This document shows positions 16,270-26,126 of a DNA stretch of 64,000 nucleotides, in pieces (positions within the stretch are counted from its first letter, which is position 1; each line of letters opens with the position of its first letter). Below the pieces are notes generated by a model. The model did no database searches. It was not told where the DNA came from and saw only the letters and a list, made by a program, of their open reading frames with translations. The stretch lies in the NCBI RefSeq assembly GCF_032056465.1, contig NZ_DAMBCL010000008.1; one strand, 5' to 3'. The DNA is from Mobilicoccus sp032056465. GTDB lineage: Bacteria > Actinomycetota > Actinomycetes > Actinomycetales > Dermatophilaceae. Position numbers and translations under genes: made by a program.

Positions 16270-17136
16270 TCAGCCCTTGACCGCACCCGAGGTGAGGCCG
16301 GACACGATGCGCTGCTGGAAGAGCAGCACGAGGATGACGACCGGGATCGTCACGATGACGGCCGCCGCGGAGATCGCCCCGAAGGGCTGCTCGAACTGCG
16401 AGGCGCCGGTGAAGAACGCGAGCGCGGCCGGCACGGTGCGCGCCCTGTCACTGGTGAGGGAGATCGCGAAGACGAAGTCGTTCCACGCCGTGAAGAACGT
16501 GATGATCGCCGTGGTGAACACGCCCGGGCTCGCGAGCGGCACGATGACCTTGCGGAAGGCCTGCCAGCTCGTCGCGCCGTCGACCTGGGCCGCCTGCTCC
16601 ATCTCCCAGGGGATCTGTTGGAAGAACGCCGAGAGCGTCCAGATGGCCAACGGAAGGGTGAGGGAGAGGTAGGGGATGATGAGGCCGATCTGGGTGTCGA
16701 ACAGCCCGATCTTGCTCCACACGTCGAACAGCGGGGTGACGAGGGAGATGACGGGGAAGAACGACACCGCGAGCGCGGTGACGAGGATGACCTTCTTGCC
16801 CGGGAAGTTCAGGCGGGCGATGGCGTAGGCGCAGAACGTCGCGAGGATCACCGAGATGAGCGTGGCGACCAGGCAGACGACGAGTGAGTTGATGAGGGCC
16901 GGGATGAACAGCTCGCTCGCCCCACCGGTGAGGATGAGCCGGTAGTTGTCGAACGACATCTCCGACGGTTTCGGGAAGAAGTTGCCGAAGGTGTTGAGCT
17001 CGGGGGTCGCCTGCGCCGCCGGGCTCTTGATCGACAGGGAGAAGATCCACAGCAGCGGGATCATCGTGAAGAGGATGACGAACAGGGAGGCGATCCCCAG
17101 GAGCGTGGTCGAGGAGTTCTTCGAAGTACTGGCCAT
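16270..17136 (-). CDS. Carbohydrate ABC transporter permease (MalG/SugB family)
   Basis: The 288-aa protein has six membrane helices, starting LLGIASLFVILFTMIPLLWI. It carries the EAA loop that docks on the ATPase: EQAAQVDGATSWQAFRKVIV with LASPG following. Length and helix order fit MalG-type CUT1 permeases. It starts 5 nt after the upstream permease stop, in the importer operon on the minus strand. Confidence 0.92.
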   Translation of the reverse strand: MASTSKNSSTTLLGIASLFVILFTMIPLLWIFSLSIKSPAAQATPELNTFGNFFPKPSEMSFDNYRLILTGGASELFIPALINSLVVCLVATLISVILATFCAYAIARLNFPGKKVILVTALAVSFFPVISLVTPLFDVWSKIGLFDTQIGLIIPYLSLTLPLAIWTLSAFFQQIPWEMEQAAQVDGATSWQAFRKVIVPLASPGVFTTAIITFFTAWNDFVFAISLTSDRARTVPAALAFFTGASQFEQPFGAISAAAVIVTIPVVILVLLFQQRIVSGLTSGAVKG

Positions 17137-17141
17137 CGCGC

Positions 17142-18107
17142 TCAGCCCCTTCCACCGGTGAGGTCGACCTTGAACCCGCGCACGAAGATCGCGGCGATGA
17201 GGAGGACCGACAGGAACAGCAGCACCGAGATGGCCGAACCCATGCCGATCTCGACGCGGTTGATGGTCTGGTCGTAGGCGAGCAGGGAGAACGTCGTCGT
17301 CCCCTGTGCGCCCTGGGTCATGATGAACACGTTGTCGAAGATCCGGAACGCATCGAGGGTGCGGAAGAGCACGGCGACCATGATCGCCGCCTTCATGTTC
17401 GGCAGGATCACCCTGAACATGCGCTGCCAGAAGGTGGCGCCGTCGACCTTGGCGGCCTCCTCCATCGCCCCGTCGATCTGCGCGAGACCGGAGAGCAGCA
17501 GGAGCGACATGAACGGCGTCGTCTTCCAGATCTCCGAGGCGCAGATGACGAACATCGCGCTCCACCAGTGGCCGAACCAGTTGAAGTCGAGCGGGAAGGT
17601 TCCGACGGTGATCGCGTTCAGCCAGTGGTTGATGAACCCGGTGCTCACCTGGAATCCGTAGAACCACGCGAACGCGGAGACGACCGTGATGATGGAGTAG
17701 GGGATGAGCACGATCGTGCGCAGCGCCTTGCGTGGCCACACGACGCGGTTCATGAGCATCGCGAGGGCGAAACCGATGATGAGTTCGATGACGACCGTGA
17801 CGACGGTGATGAACAGCGTGTTCCCCACGGCGAGCCAGAACAGGGAGTCCGACAGGATCGTCGCGTAGTTGCCGAACCCGACGAGCTTGCGCGCGGCGGG
17901 GTCGGTGAGCCGGTAGCTGAAGAAGCTGTTCCAGATGGCCTGGAGGATGGGGTAGGCCGTGACGAGCAGCATGATGACGAACGCGGGCCCGGCGAGCTTC
18001 CAGCCGAGGGCGCGTTCGCCGCGAGCGCGGTCGGAGATCGCGGGCTTACCGCGTCTGTCGGTCTCCCGCGGCTGGCCCGCGGGTGCGGTGGTGGCGACGG
18101 AGCTCAC
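17142..18107 (-). CDS. Carbohydrate ABC transporter permease (MalF/SugA family)
   Basis: The 321-aa protein starts with GTG overlapping the lipoprotein stop by 4 bp. The N-terminal 30 residues are hydrophilic, followed by six helices. The EAA loop is present as MEEAAKVDGATFWQRMFRVI. The FGNYATILSD element before helix 2 is characteristic of MalF/UgpA proteins. It pairs with the MalG-type permease to form the channel. Confidence 0.92.
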   Translation of the reverse strand: MSSVATTAPAGQPRETDRRGKPAISDRARGERALGWKLAGPAFVIMLLVTAYPILQAIWNSFFSYRLTDPAARKLVGFGNYATILSDSLFWLAVGNTLFITVVTVVIELIIGFALAMLMNRVVWPRKALRTIVLIPYSIITVVSAFAWFYGFQVSTGFINHWLNAITVGTFPLDFNWFGHWWSAMFVICASEIWKTTPFMSLLLLSGLAQIDGAMEEAAKVDGATFWQRMFRVILPNMKAAIMVAVLFRTLDAFRIFDNVFIMTQGAQGTTTFSLLAYDQTINRVEIGMGSAISVLLFLSVLLIAAIFVRGFKVDLTGGRG

Positions 18108-19408
18108 AGCAGTGCCTCCCCCTTCAGGACCTTGAGGATGAAGTCGGCCGCGGCGGCCGGCGTGCCCTCGCCCACGGAGTCGGGCGGGCTGAACTGCTTG
18201 TAGAGGGCGGTGGAGATGTCGCCGTAGTACTGCGAGGACGGGCGGGCCCCACCGGCGTCCAGAGATTCGCGGATGAGCGTCGCCATGGGGAACGCCTTCT
18301 GGATCTCCGGGTCGTCGTAGACCTTCTTGCGGGCCGCGGGGTTACCGGTCCCGAGCATGTAGGCCTTCTGATTCTCCTGGCTGGTGATGCACTGGATGGC
18401 CTCCCAGGCCGCGTCCTTGTTCGTGCTCGCGGAGTTGACGCCGAGCTCGATGCCACCGAGCGGCGGGCGGGACTCCTTCCCGGCCTCCACCTGGGGGTAG
18501 CGCGCGAAGCCAATGTCGTTGAGGTCGGTGCCCTTCTCGGGGAGCGCGGACCACGTGTACGGCCAGTTGACGAGGAAGGCCCCGCCGCCGGCGAACCCGT
18601 CGAGCGCGGCGGTCTCGTCCGAGGAGCCCATGGCCGGGCCACCGAGCCCCCCGCGTGCGATGTCGCCGATGATCTGGGCGGCCTTCTTGCCCTGAGGGGT
18701 GTCGAGCCCGAGCTTCATGTCGTCGGCCGAGGCGCCCTCGTTCTGGATGATGTGGCCCCCGCCGGACTCGATGAGCGCGTTGATCCACACGGTGTAGCCC
18801 TCGTACGGCTTGGCCTGGACGCCGATCGTCGACTTGAGCTTCGTGGCCGCCTCGATGAGCTGGTCCCACGTGACCGGCTTGTCCATGTCGAGCCCGGCCT
18901 CCTTGGCCATGGACTTGCGGTACCAGAGGACCTGGGTGTTCGCCCACATCGGGGCGGCGACCATCTTGTCCTTCCACTTCGCCGATTCGACGATCGGTTT
19001 GACTGCATCCTCGGTGAGGGCGGCCTGCTTGTCCTGCGGGACCTCGGTGAGGAACCCGGCCTCGGCGAACTCGGCGACGAACACGGGGTCCATCGACATG
19101 ATGTCGACGCCCTGATCGCCTGCCGCGAGACGACGCAGCAACTGCTGCCGCTGGTCGCTCGCACTGTTGGGGAGCACCTGGGTGGTGATCCGGTACTTGC
19201 CCTGCGCGGCATCGGTGCACACCTTCGCGAGGTGGGCCTGTCCCGTCTTGTTCGGGTCGTTACCGCCCGAGTCCGGGTTGATGTACCAGGTGAGGGTGCT
19301 GGAATCCTCGGAGGTGTCTTGTCCGCCACATGCGCTCAGTGCGCCCGTCGCCGCCACGCAGATCACCGCGAGGACCGCAACGGATCTGGTCCTTCGTCTG
19401 GGCACCAC
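18104..19408 (-). CDS. Extracellular sugar-binding lipoprotein (LpqY-like)
   Basis: The 434-aa protein has a lipoprotein signal peptide with lipobox LSAC (cysteine near 27), so it should be anchored outside the membrane. The mature part is a type-1 solute-binding protein with VDIMSMDPVFVAEFAEAGFL and MWANTQVLWYRKSMAKEAGL, features shared with maltose/trehalose binders such as mycobacterial LpqY. Trehalose or a related disaccharide is a guess. GTG 19405 has better spacing to GGAG than GTG 19408. It leads the importer operon and is divergent from fumarase. Confidence 0.88.
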   Translation of the reverse strand: MVPRRRTRSVAVLAVICVAATGALSACGGQDTSEDSSTLTWYINPDSGGNDPNKTGQAHLAKVCTDAAQGKYRITTQVLPNSASDQRQQLLRRLAAGDQGVDIMSMDPVFVAEFAEAGFLTEVPQDKQAALTEDAVKPIVESAKWKDKMVAAPMWANTQVLWYRKSMAKEAGLDMDKPVTWDQLIEAATKLKSTIGVQAKPYEGYTVWINALIESGGGHIIQNEGASADDMKLGLDTPQGKKAAQIIGDIARGGLGGPAMGSSDETAALDGFAGGGAFLVNWPYTWSALPEKGTDLNDIGFARYPQVEAGKESRPPLGGIELGVNSASTNKDAAWEAIQCITSQENQKAYMLGTGNPAARKKVYDDPEIQKAFPMATLIRESLDAGGARPSSQYYGDISTALYKQFSPPDSVGEGTPAAAADFILKVLKGEALL

Positions 19409-19488
19409 GACTCCTTCGTCTCGGCTGGACCACCGACGTGGGAACTCTCGAACGGGTCGCCCGGGCGTTCATCGACAGTCCACTCGTT

Positions 19489-19541
19489 GTCTAACACTCT
19501 TTGTCGCCGGTCGGTGCGTACAACACTCGACGAACTAGGCT
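19489..19541. promoter_or_regulatory. Divergent promoter region with direct repeats
   Basis: GTCTAACACTC (19489-19499) and GTACAACACTC (19518-19528) are related 11-bp direct repeats 29 bp apart, in the 224-bp space between the sugar-binding gene and fumarase. TAGGCT (19536-19541) is a plausible -10 for fumarase, about 90 nt before its start. The repeats may bind a sugar-responsive regulator, which is not encoded nearby. Confidence 0.35.
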
Positions 19542-19632
19542 GAACAGGGCCACGGGCGGCCGATTGCGCGCGCGAGGCCGATGCCGGGCCGCCCCAGCGG
19601 CAGCCGCAGTCAGACGAGAAGGAGCATGTTCG

Positions 19633-21422
<1,790 letters not shown>

Positions 21423-21426
<4 letters not shown>

Positions 21427-22058
21427 GCACCGTGGATCGGCCCAGCACCCCGGCGGAGGCCTGGGCGGAACTGCAGGCGGGCAACGAGCGCTTCGTCGTC
21501 GGCACCCTCGCGCACCCCAACCAGGGTGTCGACCGTCGCGGTGAGCTGGCCGTCGGCCAGGCACCGTTCGCGACGTTCTTCGGCTGCGGCGACTCACGGG
21601 TCGCGGCCGAGGTGATCTTCGACCAGGGTCTGGGCGACCTGTTCGTCGTCCGCACCGCCGGGCACGTCCTGAGCGAGGGGGTCCTCGGCTCGCTCGAGTT
21701 CGCGACGGAGATCCTCAAGGTCCCGCTCATCGTCGTCCTCGGGCACGACTCGTGCGGCGCGATCAAGGCGGCGATGCAGCACTACGCCGACGGCTCCATG
21801 CCGGGTGGGTACATCCGCGACATCGTCGAGCGGGTCACGCCGAGCGTCGTCGCGGCCCAGCACGCCGCGGGCCGCGACGCCACGGGCGACGAGGTGGAGG
21901 CCGAGCACGTCCGCCAGACCATCCATCTCATCGCCGAGCGGTCCCTCATCATCGCCGCGGCCATCGCCGAGGGCAGGTGCGCGATGATCGGCCTCGCGTA
22001 CGACCTCGCCGTCGGCCGCGCCCGCGTCATCGAGGTCATCGGGAACGTGGAGAGCTGA
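21423..22058 (+). CDS. Beta-class carbonic anhydrase
   Basis: The 211-aa zinc enzyme hydrates CO2 to bicarbonate. The zinc ligands and catalytic dyad are seen in FFGCGDSRVAAE (Cys, Asp, Arg) and VLGHDSCGAIKA (His, Cys). The length is normal for the beta class. It is translationally coupled to fumarase through ATGA. No membrane segment is present, so it is cytoplasmic. Confidence 0.94.
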
Positions 22059-22074
22059 GCGACGGCGGATCCGC

Positions 22075-22111
22075 GACGGCCGGCCCGGAGGAATCCTCCG
22101 GGCCGGCCGTC
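22075..22111. terminator. Bidirectional terminator
   Basis: A perfect palindrome with 18-bp arms around one central base (22075-22092 / 22094-22111) lies 16 nt after the carbonic anhydrase stop. It faces glmM, which ends at 22203 on the other strand. Confidence 0.8.
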
Positions 22112-22202
22112 GTGATCGCGCCCGACACGCGCGTCGGTGCGTGGTGGGGCGAGCTCCGCATGGGGGCGAGGTCCACCCCCTCCGCGCGGGGCTCAGGACT
22201 TC

Positions 22203-23555
22203 TCAGAGTGCGAGGCGCTCCTTGACCACGGAGGCGAGACGCTCCGCGACCCCCTGCGCGCGGTCGGCGGTGTCCGCCTCGACCATCACCCGCACGAGCG
22301 GCTCGGTCCCGGACTTGCGGAGCAACACCCGGCCGGCGCCGCTCAGCTCCGCCTGCGCGTCACTGACCGCCTGCTGCAACTCCGCGTCGGACTCCACGCG
22401 GTTCTTGTCGACGCCCCTCACGTTGACGAGGACCTGCGGGAGCCGCGTCATGACCTGCGCGAGGTCGGCGAGGGTGCGGCCGGTCTCGACGACGCGGGCC
22501 GCGACCATGAGCGCGGTGAGGACGCCGTCACCGGTGGTCGCGTGGTCGAGCATGATGACGTGCCCGGACTGCTCACCACCGAGGTTGAAGCCCTTGGTGC
22601 GCATCTGTTCGAGGACGTAACGGTCCCCGACACCCGTCTGCGTCGTGACGACGCCTTCACGCTCCATCGCCTGCAGAAGCCCGAGGTTGCTCATCACCGT
22701 GACGACGAGAGTGTCGTCGCGAAGGCGACCGGCGTCGCGCATCGCGAGCGCGAGGATCCCCATGATCTGGTCGCCGTCGACGACGGTGCCGTCGGCGTCG
22801 ACGGCGAGACACCGGTCGGCGTCGCCGTCCCACGCGAACCCCACGTCGGCGCCGCGGGCGACGACGGCCTCCTTGAGCTTGTCGAGGTGGGTGGACCCGT
22901 ACCCGTCGTTGATGTTGAGGCCGTCGGGTGATCCGCCGATGACGTCGACCGTCGCCCCGGCCTGCTCGAACGCGTCGGGACCGACGACGCTCGCCGCGCC
23001 GTGGGCCGCGTCGACGACGACGTGGAGGCCGTCGAGCCGGGTGGGCACGCTGTCGCGCAGGTGCTCGAGGTAGAAGTCGCGGCCCTGCGGGAACGGGCGG
23101 ATACGACCGACGGCGGCGCCCTGCGGACGGTCGGTCCAGGGCTCGTCCATGTGGGCGCTGATCTCGTCCTCGGTGGCGTCGGACAGCTTGTGCCCACCCT
23201 TGCCGAGGAACTTGATCCCGTTGTCGGGCATCGCGTTGTGGCTGGCCGAGAGCACGGCGCCCATCTCGGCCTTCATCCGTGCGGTGAGGTAGGCGATGGC
23301 GGGCGTGGGCAGCACGCCCGCGTCGAGGACGTCGACGCCCGCCGAGGCGAATCCCGCGCAGACCGCCGCGCCGAGGAACTCGCCCGACGCGCGGGTGTCG
23401 CGACCGACGACGGCGACGGCGCGTTGACCACCGAAGGCTCCCCTGTCTCCCAGGGCGCGGGCGGCGGCGACGGACAGGCTCAACGCCAGGTCGGCGGTGA
23501 GGTCCTTGTTGGCAAGTCCACGGACACCGTCGGTGCCGAACAGACGTGCTCCCAT
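22203..23555 (-). CDS. glmM: Phosphoglucosamine mutase
   Basis: The 450-aa protein starts at ATG 23555 with AGGGAGA upstream. It converts glucosamine-6-phosphate to glucosamine-1-phosphate for peptidoglycan precursor synthesis. Motifs are GTDGVRGLAN at the N-terminus, the phosphoserine loop VLSASHNAMPDNGIK, the metal loop FAWDGDADRCLAVD, sugar-binding GGEQSGHVI, and the phosphate loop RKSGTEPLVRVMVE. It follows rplM-rpsI in the common actinobacterial order. Confidence 0.96.
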   Translation of the reverse strand: MGARLFGTDGVRGLANKDLTADLALSLSVAAARALGDRGAFGGQRAVAVVGRDTRASGEFLGAAVCAGFASAGVDVLDAGVLPTPAIAYLTARMKAEMGAVLSASHNAMPDNGIKFLGKGGHKLSDATEDEISAHMDEPWTDRPQGAAVGRIRPFPQGRDFYLEHLRDSVPTRLDGLHVVVDAAHGAASVVGPDAFEQAGATVDVIGGSPDGLNINDGYGSTHLDKLKEAVVARGADVGFAWDGDADRCLAVDADGTVVDGDQIMGILALAMRDAGRLRDDTLVVTVMSNLGLLQAMEREGVVTTQTGVGDRYVLEQMRTKGFNLGGEQSGHVIMLDHATTGDGVLTALMVAARVVETGRTLADLAQVMTRLPQVLVNVRGVDKNRVESDAELQQAVSDAQAELSGAGRVLLRKSGTEPLVRVMVEADTADRAQGVAERLASVVKERLAL

Positions 23556-23678
23556 GAATGTCTCCCTCTCGTCCGTGGCTCCGGGGCGGCAGATCGCCAC
23601 GGCGACGTCGGGACCACGGCCGGTGGGCCGGTCGGACGTCGCAGGGAGCCCGCTCGCGCCGGTGGCACGAGCCGATCC

Positions 23679-23684
23679 ATCGTA
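23679..23684 (-). promoter_or_regulatory. Possible -10 of glmM
   Basis: On the minus strand this reads TACGAT, a good actinobacterial -10, about 125 bp before the glmM start. No convincing -35 was found. Confidence 0.35.
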
Positions 23685-23765
23685 CCGGCGGGAGCCCTGC
23701 CCCACGGCCACGTCCCGGCGAGGTCCCGGCACGCCAGGTCCGGAGCGCACGGGGACACGACGAAT

Positions 23766-23792
23766 GCCGCCACCTCCGAGAGAGGTGACGGC
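23766..23792 (-). terminator. Terminator downstream of rplM-rpsI
   Basis: The arms 23766-23776 and 23782-23792 pair over 11 bp with one C/A mismatch and a 5-nt loop. It lies about 125 nt past the rpsI stop, between rpsI and glmM. Confidence 0.6.
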
Positions 23793-23827
23793 ATCGACGT
23801 GCCGCACGAGAGCGGCTCAGCGCATGC

Positions 23828-23924
23828 TCAGCGCTTGTGGAGCCAACCGCTGAGCACCGCGCCAGCGGGGATCAGCGCTTGTGGAGCCAACCGCTGAGCA
23901 CCGCGCCAGCGGGGATCAGCGCTT
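23828..23924. repeat. 44-bp tandem duplication at the rpsI 3' end
   Basis: A 44-bp unit is present twice with full identity (23828-23871 and 23872-23915). Nine bases of a third copy (23916-23924) are the last codons and stop of rpsI. On the minus strand each unit therefore ends with the same CAAGCGCTGA that ends rpsI. The 360 bp between rpsI and glmM hold this repeat, a terminator hairpin and the glmM promoter, and no gene. Confidence 0.9.
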
Positions 23925-24419
23925 GGAGTACTGAGGCGCCTTGCGGGCCTTCTTGAGACCGGCCTTCTTGCGCTCCGGGACGCGGGCGTCACGGGTGAGG
24001 AAGCCGGCCTTCTTGAGGGCGGCGCGGTTGAGCTCGGCGTCGACCTCGTTGAGGCTGCGGGCCACACCGAGGCGGACGGCGCCGGCCTGGCCGGAGGGGC
24101 CACCGCCGCCGACGCGCACGAGCACGTCGTAGGCGCCGTCGAGCTCGAGCACCTTGAGGGGCTCGTTGACGATCTGCTGGTGCACCTTGTTCGGGAAGTA
24201 GTCCTCGAGGGTGCGGCCGTTGATCTTCCACGTGCCGGTGCCGGGGACGATGCGCACGCGGGCGATGGCCTGCTTGCGACGACCGGTCGCGGAGCCCGGC
24301 GCCGAGGCGGACGGGCGGCGGACGGGCTCGTCGGTCGGCGCAGCGCTGGACTCGGAGGTGTAGCTGGACAGCGTGGGCTCGTCGTTCTCGAGCTCGGTGT
24401 CCGGAGTGTTGTCAGTCAC
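23916..24419 (-). CDS. rpsI: 30S ribosomal protein S9
   Basis: The 167-aa protein starts at GTG 24419 with GAGGAG upstream. The S9 body starts at about residue 46 (TGRRKQAIARVRIVPGTG), and the conserved C-terminal tail ends KAPQYSKR, which reaches the ribosomal P site. The first 45 residues are an acidic, Ser/Pro-rich extension, as in other actinobacteria. It lies 29 nt after rplM. Confidence 0.96.
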   Translation of the reverse strand: MTDNTPDTELENDEPTLSSYTSESSAAPTDEPVRRPSASAPGSATGRRKQAIARVRIVPGTGTWKINGRTLEDYFPNKVHQQIVNEPLKVLELDGAYDVLVRVGGGGPSGQAGAVRLGVARSLNEVDAELNRAALKKAGFLTRDARVPERKKAGLKKARKAPQYSKR

Positions 24420-24448
24420 GGTTCTCCTCGTGGCGTATCACCCAGTGA

Positions 24449-24892
24449 TTACTGGGCGACCTGCGAGATCTCGAAGGGCTCAGGCTGCTGCGCCTGGTGC
24501 GGGTGGGTGTCGCCGGCGTAGACCTTGAGCTTGCTGAGCTGCTGACGAGCCAGCGAGTTCTTCGGAAGCATGCCGCGGATGGCCTTCTCGACGGCGCGCG
24601 TCGGGTTCTTGGCCATGAGCTCGGTGTAGGAGGTCGCCCGCAGACCACCCGGGTACCCGGAGTGGTGGTAGGCCTTCTTCTGCTGAAGCTTGGCGCCGGT
24701 GAGGGCGACCTTGTCGGCGTTGATGATGATGACGTAGTCGCCCGTGTCCACGTGGGGGGCGAACGTCGGCTTGTGCTTGCCGCGCAGCAACTGCGCAGCC
24801 TGGGAGGCCAGACGGCCGAGAACGACGTCGGTGGCGTCGATGACGTGCCACTTGCGCTCGATCTCGCCCGGCTTGGGGGTGTAGGTACGCAC
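24449..24892 (-). CDS. rplM: 50S ribosomal protein L13
   Basis: The 147-aa protein starts at GTG 24892 (VRTYTPKPGEIERKWHVIDA). It has the L13 signatures VLGRLASQAAQLLRGKHKP, DTGDYVIIINADKV and KAIRGMLPKNSLARQQ. It binds 23S rRNA early in 50S assembly. It leads the rplM-rpsI pair. AAGG lies 9 nt before the GTG, a weak ribosome binding site. Confidence 0.96.
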   Translation of the reverse strand: MRTYTPKPGEIERKWHVIDATDVVLGRLASQAAQLLRGKHKPTFAPHVDTGDYVIIINADKVALTGAKLQQKKAYHHSGYPGGLRATSYTELMAKNPTRAVEKAIRGMLPKNSLARQQLSKLKVYAGDTHPHQAQQPEPFEISQVAQ

Positions 24893-25237
24893 GGTTATCA
24901 GCCTTGCTTGCTCGGGTGTTGGACGGTCGTGCGTGCATCCGGCCGCCTCGACGCCGGAGGCACCGAAGGACGATGGGGACGACACCGCGGCGGGGATCCG
25001 ACCCGAGGGCCTGGATCGCGCGACAGTCGCTCGCACGACAACTCCACCAGTTTATCGAGCGACGACCCTGCCCTCCAAAACGACGAGGCAGGGCCCTTCA
25101 CCTGCGGTTTCCTCGCGTGGGACCCGGCAACCGCGACCTCATGCAGCGATTCTATGCAAACATTCTCTGCATGAAACGGCCAACATCCGCGCTCCACCGT
25201 CGGCGAGCCGCCGACGCCGAGTATCGGAGGACGACCG
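24893..25237. promoter_or_regulatory. 345-bp gene-free region: rplM promoter and leader, regulator upstream region
   Basis: On the minus strand TAAACT (25054-25049) with TTGGAG 18 bp upstream is a plausible rplM promoter, giving a leader of about 150 nt. CCCTGCC/GGCAGGG (25066-25072/25087-25093) is a weak hairpin just upstream of it. The right part (25141-25172) is AT-rich with repeated ATTCT-TGCA units before the HTH gene. No gene is seen. Confidence 0.45.
25141..25172 (+). promoter_or_regulatory. Repeat cluster upstream of the ArsR-type gene
   Basis: ATGCAG (25141-25146) and CTGCAT (25167-25172) are inverted. Between them ATTCTATGCA (25149-25158) and ATTCTCTGCA (25162-25171) form direct repeats 13 bp apart. 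The patch is unusually AT-rich for this genome and lies 66 bp before the regulator start, so it may be its promoter/operator. Confidence 0.4.
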
Positions 25238-25828
25238 GTGCCCGACCCTGAGACCCGTCCCGGCGTCGCCCCCGAGCACCCGGTCGACCGGTCGGCCTTG
25301 CGCGTCCTCGCCCACCCGCTGCGCACTCGACTCCTCGCCGAACTCCGGGCACTGGGGTCCGCGACGGCGAGCGACCTCGCGCGCGTGCTCGGCACCAACA
25401 GTGGCGCGACGAGTTACCACCTGCGACGAATGGCGGAGGTGGGACTCGTCGCGGACGCGGGCACGATCGGCCGCCGGCGGCTGTGGGAGGTCGCGACCGA
25501 GGACCGCGCTCTCGACGTCGGCGACGACGAGGACGACGAGGCCGCTCTCGACTGGCTCGCGCGGGACTACGTCGGGCACTTCGCGCAGAAGGCCCAGGCG
25601 TGGTTGACCGACGCCCCGGAGTGGCCGTTGGGCTGGCAGGAGGCCTGCGGGCTGGAGGATCACCTCGTCCTCGTCACCGACGAGCAACTCGCCTCCCTCC
25701 GCGCCGAGATGACCGAACTGCTCGCGCGCTACCGCCGCGTCGGCGCCGGCAATCCGTCGGCCAAACGGGTCACGTTCTACACGTGCCCGCTCCCCGTGGA
25801 CCCGCCCCCGAGCCTGGGCCGGACCTGA
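25238..25828 (+). CDS. ArsR-like winged-helix transcriptional regulator
   Basis: The 196-aa protein starts at GTG 25238 with GGAGG 7 nt upstream. The winged-helix domain covers about residues 16-85 (LRVLAHPLRTRLLAELRALG, then NSGATSYHLRRMAEVGLV), typical of ArsR/HTH_20 proteins. No metal-binding cysteine motif is seen in the DNA-binding part, so it is not a classic arsenic sensor. An acidic stretch (DDEDDEAALDWL) follows, then a domain with no recognised signature. It stands alone, and its target is unknown. Confidence 0.8.
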   Translation: MPDPETRPGVAPEHPVDRSALRVLAHPLRTRLLAELRALGSATASDLARVLGTNSGATSYHLRRMAEVGLVADAGTIGRRRLWEVATEDRALDVGDDEDDEAALDWLARDYVGHFAQKAQAWLTDAPEWPLGWQEACGLEDHLVLVTDEQLASLRAEMTELLARYRRVGAGNPSAKRVTFYTCPLPVDPPPSLGRT

Positions 25829-25882
25829 GCCTCCCTCCTGAGGTCTGCGCTCTTCTCGCGGCTCGCGGACCGTGACGCACCC

Positions 25883-25906
25883 AACGGGCGCCCAGGCGCC
25901 CCGGTT
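25883..25906. terminator. Weak hairpin after the ArsR-type gene
   Basis: GGGCGCC (25886-25892), CA, GGCGCCC (25895-25901) form a 7-bp stem with a very tight loop, flanked by AAC/GTT. The 298 bp between the two regulator genes show nothing else beyond TTCGAC-TCC-GTCGAA (26030-26044). Confidence 0.35.
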
Positions 25907-26126
25907 CGTCACTCGACCTCGCGGGCATCGTGGAATCGACGTGACAGTCTCGGCGGAGTCGACCTCCCCCGCGCCTGAACGTCTCCGGAATCAGCGCTGG
26001 TCACGGCCCCGCACCCATGGCCTCGGACCTTCGACTCCGTCGAAATTGCCACTTCCCTTTCGGGGCGGGCCCCCGTCGGCCACGCGGGTGAGGTCCGACG
26101 CGCGTCCCACTGCCGGTGGCCCCTGC

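Noticed and set aside
23828..24103. Minus-strand open frame running through the 44-bp repeats
   Set aside because: It is in a different frame from rpsI and overlaps it; the repeats contain stop-bearing copies of the rpsI end and are not coding.
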